The translations under genes and the position numbers were made by a program. The notes below the pieces were generated by a model, which saw only the letters and a list, made by a program, of their open reading frames with translations, made no database searches and had not been told where the DNA came from. Positions 1-11,634 of a DNA stretch of 64,000 nucleotides are shown here, piece after piece. Position 1 is the first letter of the stretch; each line of letters opens with the position of its first letter. This DNA is from Amaranthus tricolor (Eukaryota; Streptophyta; Magnoliopsida; Caryophyllales; Amaranthaceae). The stretch covers positions 32,359,570 to 32,423,569 of the forward strand of contig NC_080050.1 in NCBI RefSeq assembly GCF_026212465.1, in the 5' to 3' direction.

Positions 1-394
1 AAAGAAATCTATTACTTGAAGTAACCAAGCCAGCAGGAAGAGATCTTTACTGCAAAAACAACAAAAGTCAACTATATCAAAATAATAAAAAATATTATTA
101 ACAAGAAATAATAAGTAGAATCACATCACAATTAAGTCAATAGCCAAAAAAAAAAATTAATGGAAAATAATAGCAAAGAAAATACATACATATATAGTGA
201 GAACAAAAGCAGATAAAAAACTCACAATAAATTTAAAGTCTTATTGTACATCCGTTTTTGCATATTTATAGCCTAAATTAAATAATTAAACTAAAAATAA
301 AAAATGTAAATAAATATTTTAAAATTCCATTTTTTTTAACGATATATAGTTGTACACCTTGCATATGATCAGGATCACGAGATCAAGAGCGTTT

Positions 395-525
395 TACAGA
401 GAGAAGCCAAACAGAGCTCTATTGGCAGTATGCCCACCTCCCAAATATAAATAAATAAATAAAATAATGGTGATAAAGGGAGGTGGACAGAATGCCAAAG
501 ATCTCTGTAAACTACCCTTTGTGAA
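395..525 (-). ncRNA. MIR394: MIR394 precursor (miR394 / miR394*)
   Basis: Read on the minus strand, positions 498-479 spell TTGGCATTCTGTCCACCTCC, which is the canonical plant miR394. The 3' arm (439-418) carries the matching star strand, beginning AGGTGGGCATACTGCC. The two arms pair as ACAGAG-miR394-CCC against GGG-star-CTCTGT, so the clear stem spans 411-508 around an AT-rich loop of about 40 nt (440-478). Mature strand on the 5' arm and star on the 3' arm is the arrangement known for MIR394. In other plants miR394 guides cleavage of the F-box mRNA LCR (LEAF CURLING RESPONSIVENESS) and acts in shoot-meristem maintenance and leaf shape. The pri-miRNA would start to the right, in the pyrimidine-rich stretch (minus strand) at about 590-660. 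The ends of the precursor are approximate. Confidence 0.95.
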
Positions 526-2658
526 ACCCCCATGAAAAAAGAGCACAGAAAGAATATTCATGTTTTATTCATTATTATTATTATTATTCCCATAACAGAA
601 AGAAAGGGAGGAAATATCAAATATGTAGAGAGATAGAGAGAAAGAAAGGAGAAAAGAAGAAGATGAAGAGTAGAGGAAAAGTAGGGTCACTTTGGCTGCT
701 ATTTATGATAGTGGTGGGGAGGGGAGATTAATAGACGAAGCTCTTTCACTTTACTAAGGGTTGTACATAACCGGATACGCCACTTTTCAAAATAATGAAT
801 TTTGTGCATAAATTTAAAATAAAGCTAAAATATATTGATAAAATTTTAAAAAGTAGTTAATCAATAGCAAAATGAAAATGCCCTAAAAATTTGTGAGTTA
901 TCTGTAATATATGTAAGATATTCGATCACATATATCCCTTTATAAATAAAAACGCTTAGAAAATTTGTTTACATTTCATATTAATTTAGTTTATACTTCT
1001 CATTTTTAAATTACAAAATATTTTAAAAAGAAAAATTAAAAATAAACAAGAATTTTTATTTTTATTTTTTGCCCCATGTACCTCTAATACAAAGAAATTA
1101 ACATTTATAACTATTAATCAATTTGATCAACCTATAAAATCAACTCAATTAATAACTATTTTTATGTCTCATTCAATTTGTCCTATTTTGCTAACAAGGA
1201 TCTATCGAAAGTCGCACAATTAGTGTTATCACTAATAATGATAAATTTGTATATGCAATCAAGCCCTCCAAATCTAAACCTAAATAAGAGCTACATAATA
1301 ACATTAAATAATAAAAAATATTATTATCGTTAAAGCCTATGTATTCACCAGTTTCTACTTTTCAATATAAATCTATTAATTTAAATTTATATTTCTAATT
1401 TATTTATAGAAATTCCATTATTTCAACGCCTTATACAATATTTTTCATATTCGTAACAAAAGCAAATGGTACAAATACAACTAGTCAACTACTAGCTTTC
1501 AACCAACAAGTCTAAATGAACCAAAAGTTTTAGGTGCTTCATTTGCTTTGGTAATTGGTACGAATAATTTGTAGGTAAATTTTTAATTAAACTTTAAAAC
1601 AAAATAGTAAACCTACAGTTTCTCATTTTGTCTAATCGCATCGTCAATCATATTTCTCAGGGACACAATGTTTGTGTCCACTATTTTCTTTAATCGTAAT
1701 TATTATGACTTCTTACATTATAGACTTTATATAAATAAATTATTTTTTTTAAATAAATCTTGATATGTACATTCCCTTGCTTTTTGTCGATCAATCAAGT
1801 ATTATTTTTTTTTTATGATTCCATGATATTTTAAAAGGCTGCCGTTTTTATTATCAAAAACTGTTATTTAATAATCGTGATTTGTAAATTACTATAAAAA
1901 GACAAACAGAATAATATTAAAATAAAAAAAATAAATTAAAATAACAAAACTTTCACCTTGTCACATCCTAACACATAAGGGTGATTTATCAACCTTACAA
2001 ATAACCGTTATTTACTTCTCTTTTTATACTTTCCCTATTCCAATTTACTTGCAACATTTACTTTTCCACGCATTCCAATGCACTAATTTCATTCTTAATA
2101 TCTCTAATTATTTATAATAAAAAATTATAAATATTTGATATTAATAATTTTTGCAATGAGACGAATACAACAAGATCTCATTTAACTATATTTTAACCTA
2201 TAGATTAAAAAACTAATCGCAAATTAAGAGTGATGAATAAATAGTGTCATTTTTACCAATATCGCAACTAATATGAAACCGTGGAAGTAAAAGTTACATA
2301 AAAGTTCGACCTAGTAATTATAAGAAAGTTTAGCTGTAATAAATGTAAAGAAAACAATGAAAGAAAATATATCGTCTGAGATGATTTCAACATGTGTAAA
2401 GACAGTTATTAACGAACTAATTTGAAAAACAGAAAATCATAACTCATGAAAATTAAAAAAAGTTGAGGAATATCAAATATGACTTGGAAGCTGGGTGAAA
2501 GAAAATTTGAACAATTTAGACTTACAAGTTAGATAATAGATCGAAATGTATAGGCCGGAAGAAAATTTCATTTGAATGAACACTGAAAATAATTTATTGG
2601 CTCATTTAATTTAGTCAATTTTAATATTTTAATTAGGATTGGTGTTTTAATATCATCA

Positions 2659-2700
<42 letters not shown>

Positions 2701-3987
2701 ATTATTGAAGTCGACAAATTGGATAATTCTTAACCTTAACTTAAATATTCTTAACTCTATGTTTTACTTTCTTGCACCCTTTTTTTTCTTTCCTTAAACC
2801 CTACTTATAAGAATAACGTGAAAATTATAACAAGCACCATAAAAATTATACTCTCTCTCCCAAAGAATTAGCCCGGTTTTTTACTCTGTTATATTGAATT
2901 TGACTCATTTTTACATTTTTTTAATTCTCATTGGGACAAACGTAGATCATACAACTATTTTGTACATCGTTTTTCATTAGCTTAGTAATATACTTTTTAT
3001 TTTTATTTTTATTTTTATTTTGGCTCATCAAACACTCAAAGATGTGTTTAGTGAAAGTTTTTTTTATCAAACCAAAAAAAGTAAATTAAGAATCTTTTTG
3101 ACTCTTGGCTTTATAGTTTTAACTCGTTCTTTCTCTAATAAATAACAAATAATAAATAATTAATTTTTATAAACATTACCGCTACAACAATTATTAAATA
3201 ACTTTTTTAAACAGTTGACTTATAAGTCAGTAATTTTAACTAGTCAAATTAGTACTTTTTTCCTTTTCAATTGAACTCAAACTTTTGAATTTTTCATCAT
3301 TTTATGATATATGACATATTGCGAATATTATATACGAGAAAAAAATATAATCTCGTTACATATTTTCATAATATTAAATCGAAAATTTTTAATTACAACA
3401 TAAATAATTAAATAAACATATTATAATTGGTAAAAAGGAGTTTGACTGCAAGTAGGAACAGATGAAAGTAAGTGGCAGGCAGGCAGCACCTTCTTTGACA
3501 CGATAAAAAAGCAATAAAAAATTACTTTTACGGTTTTACCACAAAAAATGTAATGATTAGCAGCAGTAGTTTTCTTCTCCAGAGAGTAAAAGAGGAGTAG
3601 ATGGTAGGAGTAGAGAGTAAAGAGTAGTCTCTGTCTATATTTCCATAATTTGACTGAAGAAGAAGAATTTGCATATCACAAGTCACATTGCATATTCCAT
3701 TATTCTCATTTCTCATTCATATATAGAAGTCCAAATCATGCCTTAAATGCTTTCATTTATTATTTTAGCTACCCTACTTCTTCATACCTTCAACAATTAT
3801 TTTTGTGGGTATCTCTATTTAATAATCTTGTGTACTTTTCATACATGATTTTGATGATATATCCAAGGATGTTATGTTCAATTATAAATAAGTATTATTT
3901 AGTTCACTTCTAGTTATACTTCCTAAATTATTTTTTTTTTTTACATGCTAGGAATGGAGGGTATCATAAGAATCAAATGTAGTATAT
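526..3987. other. Gene-poor AT-rich intergenic DNA
   Basis: No gene is supported. The first 250 bases next to MIR394 are CT-rich on the minus strand (590-660) with a weak TATA-like CATAAATA at about 699-706, and are probably its promoter. The rest holds an (ATT)n microsatellite at 2661-2705, a left-end fragment of a Stowaway-like MITE near 2850-2900, and low-complexity AT-rich sequence. Short open frames near 3.5-3.9 kb have composition-driven, hydrophobic translations and no recognisable domain. Confidence 0.6.
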
Positions 3988-3989
3988 TA

Positions 3990-4080
3990 CTCTCTCTATC
4001 TCTATCAGATAGCACCATTTGATCTAAAAATATAAGAGTTTTTTAAGTTAAATAGTGCTAATTCAAAAGGCCAAAGAGAG
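3990..4080. mobile_element. Short Stowaway-like MITE (91 bp)
   Basis: The ends are inverted repeats beginning CTCTCTCTATCTCTATCAGA and, on the other strand from the right end, CTCTCTTTGGCC. TA dinucleotides lie at both borders (3988-3989 and 4081-4082), the target duplication of Tc1/mariner-type Stowaway MITEs. The arms also share GATAGCACCA/TAGTGCTA-like inner sequence, so the element can fold on itself. Confidence 0.6.
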
Positions 4081-5081
4081 TATTTATCTAGGAAAAGTAA
4101 TATTTATTTCAATTGAATAAAGACATAATTTTCTATATTAATCATCTTACCATATTGATAGTTATGAGATGAAACATCTCACCATAAAATCAATGAATTA
4201 ATCATTGGTACCATCAAATTAATAATCTTTCAAATTTTGTTAAATTTCTTTTTTTACTAATAGAGATAAAGTTGGAATTATGTTATCAAATCGAATATAT
4301 GAAAAATTTTATTTAACAACATTGAGATAATAGTATGTTATTATCTAATGTTATTGTAATTAAGAATGTAAGTAACCACTAATTTATATTAGTACAATAT
4401 AAAATTAATTAAAGTAATAATGACACAATTTAGTGAGTAAGTCTATGCCATTTATTTTTCTTGTGTTTTATTCTTAATATATATTTTGAATTTTAAAGTT
4501 TTACTATGATTCCTTTAACCTTCACGTTAATTCTCCATTATCTAATTAATATTGGTAATTGATTATCCTAGATTAGTTTAATAACTGTGGAATTTCTTTT
4601 ACTGATAGAATATAGATTTTCACCACCTAAAAAAATTTAAATCTCTTTCATTCTAATTTATAGGGATTTTTATCTTATTCCCGAACATTAAAAAACCAAA
4701 ATTAGTAACCTAAAAATTAATTTTTTTATTTTTAATAAGTTTATTTGCTATATAAAAGTATACCACATGTACAAGTTCAATTTATGTCACTTGTGCCCTA
4801 TTGAATTGTATGCTATACGTGCACATCTCAAGGGATAATATACAAGCTACCTTAATTATATAACCCTATAACCAAGTGACCAAAGTCAATAAGCTTTAGC
4901 CTAGAGGGTTATCATCAATTCTCATCGTTGCAAAGTTCAAAAGCTTGGGACAAATAAAATAATTCATGGCTCTTTGTCAAACACTATTATTTTTTTAATA
5001 ATAAACTTTATTTATGCGTTTTTTTGTGTAAAAAGCGAGAAAATATTTAGACTTTTTTTTTTAAATATGTAATATTTAATA

Positions 5082-5346
5082 CTTCTTTTGTTTTTTTGTT
5101 GCTACATTTACATGGGCACAGAAATTAAGTAAAGATGGACACAATATGTAAAGTACAATTATACCCTTTACTTTTTCTTAATTCTTAATTCAAGAGGAAA
5201 AAAAGTTAGCAAGGTATAGAGTAGGATAAAAATAGGGGTAAAGTAGATATTTATATGATTGTTTTATTACTAAAAATAAAAATGTAGCAAGTAATATGAA
5301 ATTGTCAAAAATAAAAAATATAGCAAGTATTATGGAACGGAGAAAG
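5082..5346. mobile_element. Stowaway-like MITE
   Basis: The left end (CTTCTTTTG...GCTACATTTAC) and right end (on the opposite strand CTTTCTCCGTTCC...ACTTGCTA) match the CTCCCTCCGTTCC...TACTTGCTACATT pattern of the Stowaway family seen several times in this window. The borders are TA (5080-5081 and 5347-5348). The interior is AT-rich and non-coding. Confidence 0.6.
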
Positions 5347-5427
5347 TATAATTTTTTATTAGACATATCTTTACTTCTTTAGACATCTAACTTATTCAGC
5401 TAACTTATAAGACAATAAAAACAACAT

Positions 5428-5692
5428 AAGTCTCTTGAGTGACCGTCTCTTTAAGAGACGTATCTCAAGTCCAGCTCATTAAAAATTAATATCTACTTAT
5501 CATATTTTTAATGTCTACTTAAATCATTCTTAATGCTTATTTACCATATCCTAATGTTTACTTTCAATATCTTAAATGTCCACTTACAATATTCTTAATG
5601 CCTACTTATAATATTTTAAAATACATATAATGAGCTAGTCCATTTAGAGATAGTCTTTCAAAGATACCATCTCTTACACAAGAATTTATGTA
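5428..5692 (+). mobile_element. MITE with internal degenerate minisatellite, copy 1
   Basis: The outer ends are GAGACGG/CCGTCTC-type inverted sequence (GACCGTCTCTTTAAGAGACG near the left end). The interior is about five degenerate copies of a 26-28 bp unit resembling TTAATGCCTACTTATAATAT. Related copies lie at 10808-11001 (reversed) and 53083-53312. I cannot assign a superfamily because the target duplication is unclear. Confidence 0.5.
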
Positions 5693-6207
5693 AGAACAAT
5701 TAGGACTTTTATATAGTTAACAATTAAAAGCTAACAACAAACGATCAACAATTATTTGTGAAACATGCAAAACAGAAAATATCTAAAAGGAATATTATAA
5801 AGCGGGATAAGTAGCCGATGGAAGAAGAGTGCATTGATGAGTGGGAATATGAAGGTGTGGGACAAAATCCAAAATCAAAAATAAAAAAAGATGGTGAGAG
5901 TTGAGTTTCAAGACATAAATGATGAGGGCGATGAAGATTGTTAATGATGATGATGTTTGAGATGACTTCTTTTTTCCAGCTTTATCCTTCTCATGTGACT
6001 TTCATCCTTCATATCATAGCCCTACTTATATCTACATCTAGACATTAATATTTGATCAAATTCGAAATTCAATTTTAATTAATTTTACACTATTTTAAAA
6101 AATAGAAAAAATTATTTTAAATAATCTCACATATTGTCCATCGGTTATAAATAAATTCAACTATTGTTTATTTCAAAATAATTTAATATTTGTATATATT
6201 TTTTACT

Positions 6208-6372
6208 GACAGCACCTTATTGTCATATTTTAACCGACTATCGTAGACATCTACCACCAATGAAGAGGTAGAAGTAGACCGACGAAGAAAACATAAGTAG
6301 GAAGAATAATGAGTGTAACGGCTAAAAAATACCTACATTAGCCAGTTAAAATATGATATGATGAGGTGTAAT
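6208..6372. repeat. Short foldback element
   Basis: The arms at about 6208-6246 and 6334-6372 are inverted copies: CATATTTTAACCGACTA on the left and, on the opposite strand, CATATTTTAACTGGCTA on the right. They are separated by about 90 bp. This is probably a MITE remnant; no target duplication is obvious. Confidence 0.5.
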
Positions 6373-7377
6373 CATAATTTTCTACAAGCAAAATACAATA
6401 GACATATGATGAGGATGAACTTATTGAGTTTTGTAGTTGCATTTAGATCCCACTAAATATATTTCCCATATCCTGCTAAAACTAGTTGAATAGACCATTT
6501 TAAAATAGTCATATTAAAAATTAAATTTTATCTTAATAAGAATAAATATGGATGTTTTCAAATAAAATTTAAAGTTTTCAGTACCTCATCCTGGCTTACA
6601 GCCCGAGATTTTGAATTCATATTCTCCATGCCATTGTTGTATTCAAGACCTATTAATATTAAGTTAATATCTATGTATGCATATCAGAATATGTATAAAT
6701 GTGCCATGCGAGTGATGCATATTATTATTGCCAATTATTGCTCCATGCTAGCTTAGCACATTGAATATTATTCAAATTCAAATTCAATAATGACCAAAAC
6801 GCTTTCTAATTCACCCATTAATCATCATTGATATCCATACAATTATTAAAATAATCGTTGTATCAAACATATGAAATTATCAATTTAATTTTTTATAGAC
6901 TAGAGAATTTATAAACATACAAAGAGAGCCATAATTAATTATCTTTAAAGGTAGTAAAAATCAATTCTTGGTCATAAACAAAAAAAGTGTTTCAATCACT
7001 AAATTAAAGCCAAAATTTTTGAATTATAAAACTTTTATGAAGAAGGGGTATTTTTATCCATGCACTATTCTCCTTTCTAAATTTTTTCCCTAAAGCATGT
7101 AGATTTAAAAGCCATATCACTTAGCACATGCATGCATAAGAATTGGATCATACTCCTATGTTGATAGTTGATGCTACTATACAATTTTATTTTTTTATCA
7201 TATTTTTATTTAGGAATATTTTATTATATTTTATTTGGAAGTTAAGTATTTTTCAAAGAAAGTGTGACCTACTATTCACATTGGTATGTATAGAAATTTT
7301 GTTTGAGTGGAAAGTTTTATGTGATAGAAAGAAAAAGTGTAGAGAAAAGTTGGTGAAATTTTTTTTTTAGTTACCAT

Positions 7378-8083
7378 TAGGGATGGTCATGGGGCGGGTC
7401 TGGCCAGATTCGAACCCTTTTATTTTTTATGGATCCAGACCCGGATCCGGACCCTTAGGGTCTAAAATTTTCAGACCCAGATCCAGACCCTACAGATCTG
7501 ATGGGTCTGGGGTTTTTAATGGGTCTTATACAAAGCCTCTTTAATTTGTCAAAATTGTACCAATTGCAGTCTTTTTGTATTTTTGTGAGCAACTTATTAT
7601 CGTATTACAAACACTTGTTCGAGTCCAGAAAATTCAAATACAAAATAATTACTAAAACGTAAAAACACTTGTCTAAATATATAATTAAAAATCAAATATA
7701 AAAGACTAAATGAGAAACATAGTGAATCAAGTGAATGAGAAAAAAATTAGGGACTTAGGGTTACTGAATTGAGAATGAGAACTTGAGAAGGCAATCAAGT
7801 GAATTAAGTAATCAACTGATCAAGGGCCCAAGGCATTATATTATTATATATTAATAATAAAAAAATTAATATTAAAATTTAAAAATCAGAAATTCATAAT
7901 ATAAAATTTAAAAGTTTAGGGTCTGGGTCCGGGTCCTCACCTTCGGACCCGGACCCGTGAAATATTTTTTGGATCCAGATCCGACCCGGATCCGATGGGT
8001 CTAAAAAATTTAAACCCAGACCCTTAATAAAGAGGCGGGTCCGAAGCGGGTCCAACAGAGTCCTGGACCCATGACCATCCCTA
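7378..8083. mobile_element. hAT-type MITE with GGGTCTGGATCC-rich ends
   Basis: Terminal inverted repeats TAGGGATGGTCATGGG (left) and CCCATGACCATCCCTA (right) bound a 706-bp element. The flanking octamers GTTACCAT (7370-7377) and GTCACCAT (8084-8091) agree at 7 of 8 positions, the 8-bp target duplication expected of hAT elements. The subterminal parts are built of repeated GGGTCTGG/GGACCCGG and GGATCC motifs, clearly richer in GC than the AT-rich core. No transposase is encoded, so the element would depend on a hAT transposase supplied elsewhere. Confidence 0.85.
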
Positions 8084-9663
8084 GTCACCATTTGGATTGT
8101 TCTCATAAGTGTAATGAATGAGATAAAAGGCCAACTTATAGAAAAGTTTTAAGTCATCTCATTAAAGTTGTTGGATGTTTATCATCCAAGCTCAATGTAT
8201 TTGTGATCATATTGGTTAAAAAATAGTGGCTAGCTAATCAACTGTCTTTTAATTCATTGTTCTCAACAATACTTACATTTCAAAATAGTTGACTTTGAAA
8301 TTAGACACGTTGTAAATTTCAAATTTATTATTATTAATTTCGTTTTAAAATACTTGCTGCATAGGTATATTATTAGTACAGTTTATCATTTAAGTTTAGT
8401 ACATATATTGCAGCTAATATGTATATATAGTCAAATGAGATATTATTATTGAATGGTCTAATTGTGTATTTTTCATAATATTAAATATTAGTTAATTTTA
8501 GTCATACATAATTCAAGATATAAATAATTAAAATAACACATTAAATTTGTGTAATAAAGTAATATATATTAATTATAATGGAACGATGCAAGTGTAAATG
8601 GTGGTTTGAATTTAGGTTCAAAATTATCAAATGCTATAAAATGAGATATGAACATATTTTTTAGATCCTTTGACTGAATCCAACATACACTCGATCTATG
8701 ATTATACACATTTATTAATTATGATTGCTTGAAGAAATTAACTTCTTTCATTTTGTACATTCACTATATATTAGGAGTGGGACATAATTAATTTATTTTG
8801 AAAACATTGCATTTTATGAAGTTGGGAACTCATAATATAAACTTTTTTGCTTTTAAATAAGCACAAAAAAAGGATTAATTACTAATACTCCAATTGTTCC
8901 ATTAATCTGTAAATTTTAATATCAATAAAACAAAAGGATAACTAGCTAATTAAAATAGATGGTTACTAATTAAAAATTATAAAAAATTAATATTATAAAA
9001 ATATATAAATAGACGAATCATACAAAATTAACTTAACTATAATTTTTTAGTACGTATTCACCGCAATATTTAAAAAAAACTTGAATAACAAACAAACACT
9101 AGAAGGGAGATAGTATCAAATAATATACTTCTCTGATCCTAAGTTTTATTGCATATAACTATACAAGTGTCTCGTGCATATTTTAGGCGCATAAATTGAT
9201 AAAAATACTACTTTTAACACGTAAAAAGAAGCCTTTTCTTAAGAAAAGTAAAAGTGAATATTTGGGTCAACTGCTTTTCAATTAGATCTGCAATTACTTC
9301 AAAAGTTATTGCTATTTAAGTGTGGCTCAATATATTTGTAAGAGAGCTTAACTATATCTATTTATCGAAAACACTATTAATACAACTACTAATACATATC
9401 ATAAAGTAATGAAATTTAAATCACCAATAATAATAAAATGATAAAAAATAGCAAATACTAAAATAAGAATATCAATGAAAAAACGGAGTCAGTGACTCAG
9501 TGTACTTATGATGAACTCTTATAAAATTATACTCGGCATTAAAAGATAGGTTATTTTGATAAATTTTATGTTCATTTATTTTATTTGTAAAATAAGTGAT
9601 TGTTTGTTTAAATATTCCTACCTTTTACATGCACTTGATTGAAGTAGTATTTTATTAAACGAG

Positions 9664-10006
9664 TTGTTTGACAATTAGTTTTATTTTTTATTGACTTTTT
9701 CGTTGATTTTTTAATTGATTAAACCATTAAAAAGTGTTTGATAAATGACTTTTATCCAAGCTAAAAAACTAGTTTTAAGTCAAAATCAAAATGCTAATCA
9801 TAATAGTTTTTTCCTTAGCTTTTGACTTTTAACATATTTTTTCTCTATAAATAGTCAACTACCATTAAAAAAATTACACCCAATATTTTCTTAGTAACTA
9901 TCTTAAGACAATTAGCTTAAATAGCTAGCTTATCATCCAATACTTTCTTTTAACTGATCAAATCAACCAACAATTTCAACTGACAGTCATTTGTCAAATA
10001 GGGCCC
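9664..10006. repeat. Foldback/MITE-like repeat (TGTTTGACAAAT family)
   Basis: The left end GTTGTTTGACAATTAG and right end (opposite strand CCCTATTTGACAAATGAC) are inverted. The interior holds repeated TTGACTTTT and GGTTGATT words. Similar sequence occurs at about 39133-39416 and 58239-58507. The boundaries are approximate. Confidence 0.4.
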
Positions 10007-10807
10007 GACAGTGCTATACTAGTACAATGCATACACTTGGATATTCTATTGTCACAAGTTGAAAATGTGAATAATAATGCATGAGCATGGTTGTCTGACA
10101 TCCTTGATTTCTAGATTTGGTTATTTGACAAATTCCTCTTGTTTAATCAATGCATGATGGGGATCAAAAAGCTTTAATGACGCCAATAAAATATAATTAA
10201 GCAAGACAAAGAATCAAATTAAGAACGTATCTTACTTATTAAGATCTTATCCTGTCGGAAAAGCCATAGCCATGCTACATGCAATATATAATGAAACATC
10301 ATTGCTCTTTAAAAATTACTTCTATATAAATAAATTTTCATGTAATTTGAATTAATTTGTCGAATTATGGACAATAATAATCATCAATCAAGCAAATGAT
10401 GGTGCACAACAAAATAAGGAACCAAAGAAAAATTAACGTTGACAAAAGCCAAATTTTTTGCTGAATAGGAGCCGAAATGTCATATTATAGTTGTATTAAA
10501 AAATAAGAAATCTAAAAAGTAATTATGTTGGACGGACCAAAATACATAATCGAATAGTTAGAGGGGGCTATGGACCTATGACTTATACTTGCCACCCCTT
10601 CCTTCGCCCATGAATTAACGTCTTAATTAATTTTATTAATGCCTACTACATATGTACAATATGTATAAAACTAACTTGATTTATGGTGAAAGAAATAATT
10701 ATCACTAAATTTACCGGTTCGTAATTATGTTATCGGAGATGATTATAGAATAGTTATCGGAAATGATTATAGAATATTAGTATAGGGTGGACGAACATTC
10801 ATTTTTA

Positions 10808-11001
10808 TCACAAATTCTTGTAAGAGACGGTCTCTTTGAGAGAACATTTCTAATTGGGCTGACCTATTATATATTTTTTAAAGATACGGTAAGTAAGTAT
10901 TAAGAATAATATAAATAGGTATTAAAAATAGGATAAATAGACACTAATCTTTAATGAGTTGGAATTAAAATACATCTCTCAAGAGACTAGTTGCATTTTT
11001 G
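10808..11001 (-). mobile_element. MITE with internal minisatellite, copy 2 (reversed)
   Basis: This is the reverse orientation of the element at 5428-5692: it begins CTTGTAAGAGACGGTCTCTT and ends with CATCTCTCAAGAGAC. The internal AGTAAGTATTAAGAATAATA-type units correspond to the minisatellite, with fewer units than copy 1. Confidence 0.5.
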
Positions 11002-11634
11002 TTTGAGTATAAAACCAACTCGGTTTATGGTGAAGACAGAAGAGATTACCGTCACAGAGATTATATACGTAAATACTAAACAATTGTAGATAGTGGTTAG
11101 CTTTGTCTCGTAAAAATATTTCATAGTGACTGAATATTACATGTTTTACCTCTTTGAAATAAAGGAGAAAATGATTGTTTAAGTGATAACTATTGTAGTT
11201 TTAACTTAATAAAATTAGAAATTTCAAAATTTTAGTTTCTAATTTAACATATTGATCTTGTTTAGTGGATGATGGGCAATTAGTTGTTAGATGTTGACAT
11301 TTTAATTGACTTGTCTGACCAGCTAACAATATCTCTTTTAATCTTGTCGACAAAACTCGATCTACATTTTGTCTGTATATTTCTTATTATTCACCAACTA
11401 AAATATTATCACTTTGTTATAACTTTGGAGGGATGACAGGAGCACTCTAAAATGAAATTTAGGTTTTTGTGATGTGTTATTTGAGATGTGGTCCTCTACA
11501 ATATTGACACATGTCATTCAAAACAACCATTAGAAGTTAAACAGCTAAATTAAAGAAAAAAACAAAATTATTCTATCAATCATCGTCCTCCTAAGTCAAA
11601 CTTACCCAGGAAAACAAAGCAATCTCCAAACTCC

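Larger units (their letters stand above)
8092..11634. other. Gene-poor intergenic DNA upstream of the F-box gene
   Basis: No coding region is supported. Apart from the repeats listed separately it contains AT-rich unique-looking sequence and a possible degraded Stowaway around 9131-9488 (right end ACGGAGTC). The last 250 bases before 11635 are the likely F-box promoter and leader. Confidence 0.5.

Noticed and set aside
3528..3913. Overlapping open frames of 62 and 87 codons on both strands
   Set aside because: The translations are low-complexity and hydrophobic (AT-driven), have no domain, and overlap on opposite strands.
7143..7370. 75-codon open frame just left of the hAT MITE
   Set aside because: AT-rich, Phe/Ile/Lys-biased, no recognisable domain, and it runs up to the MITE border. 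A single ATG-started frame of this length is expected by chance.
7894..8106. 70-codon frame with Asp-Pro repeats (DPDPD)
   Set aside because: It lies inside the hAT MITE and translates its GGACCC repeats, then crosses the terminal repeat.
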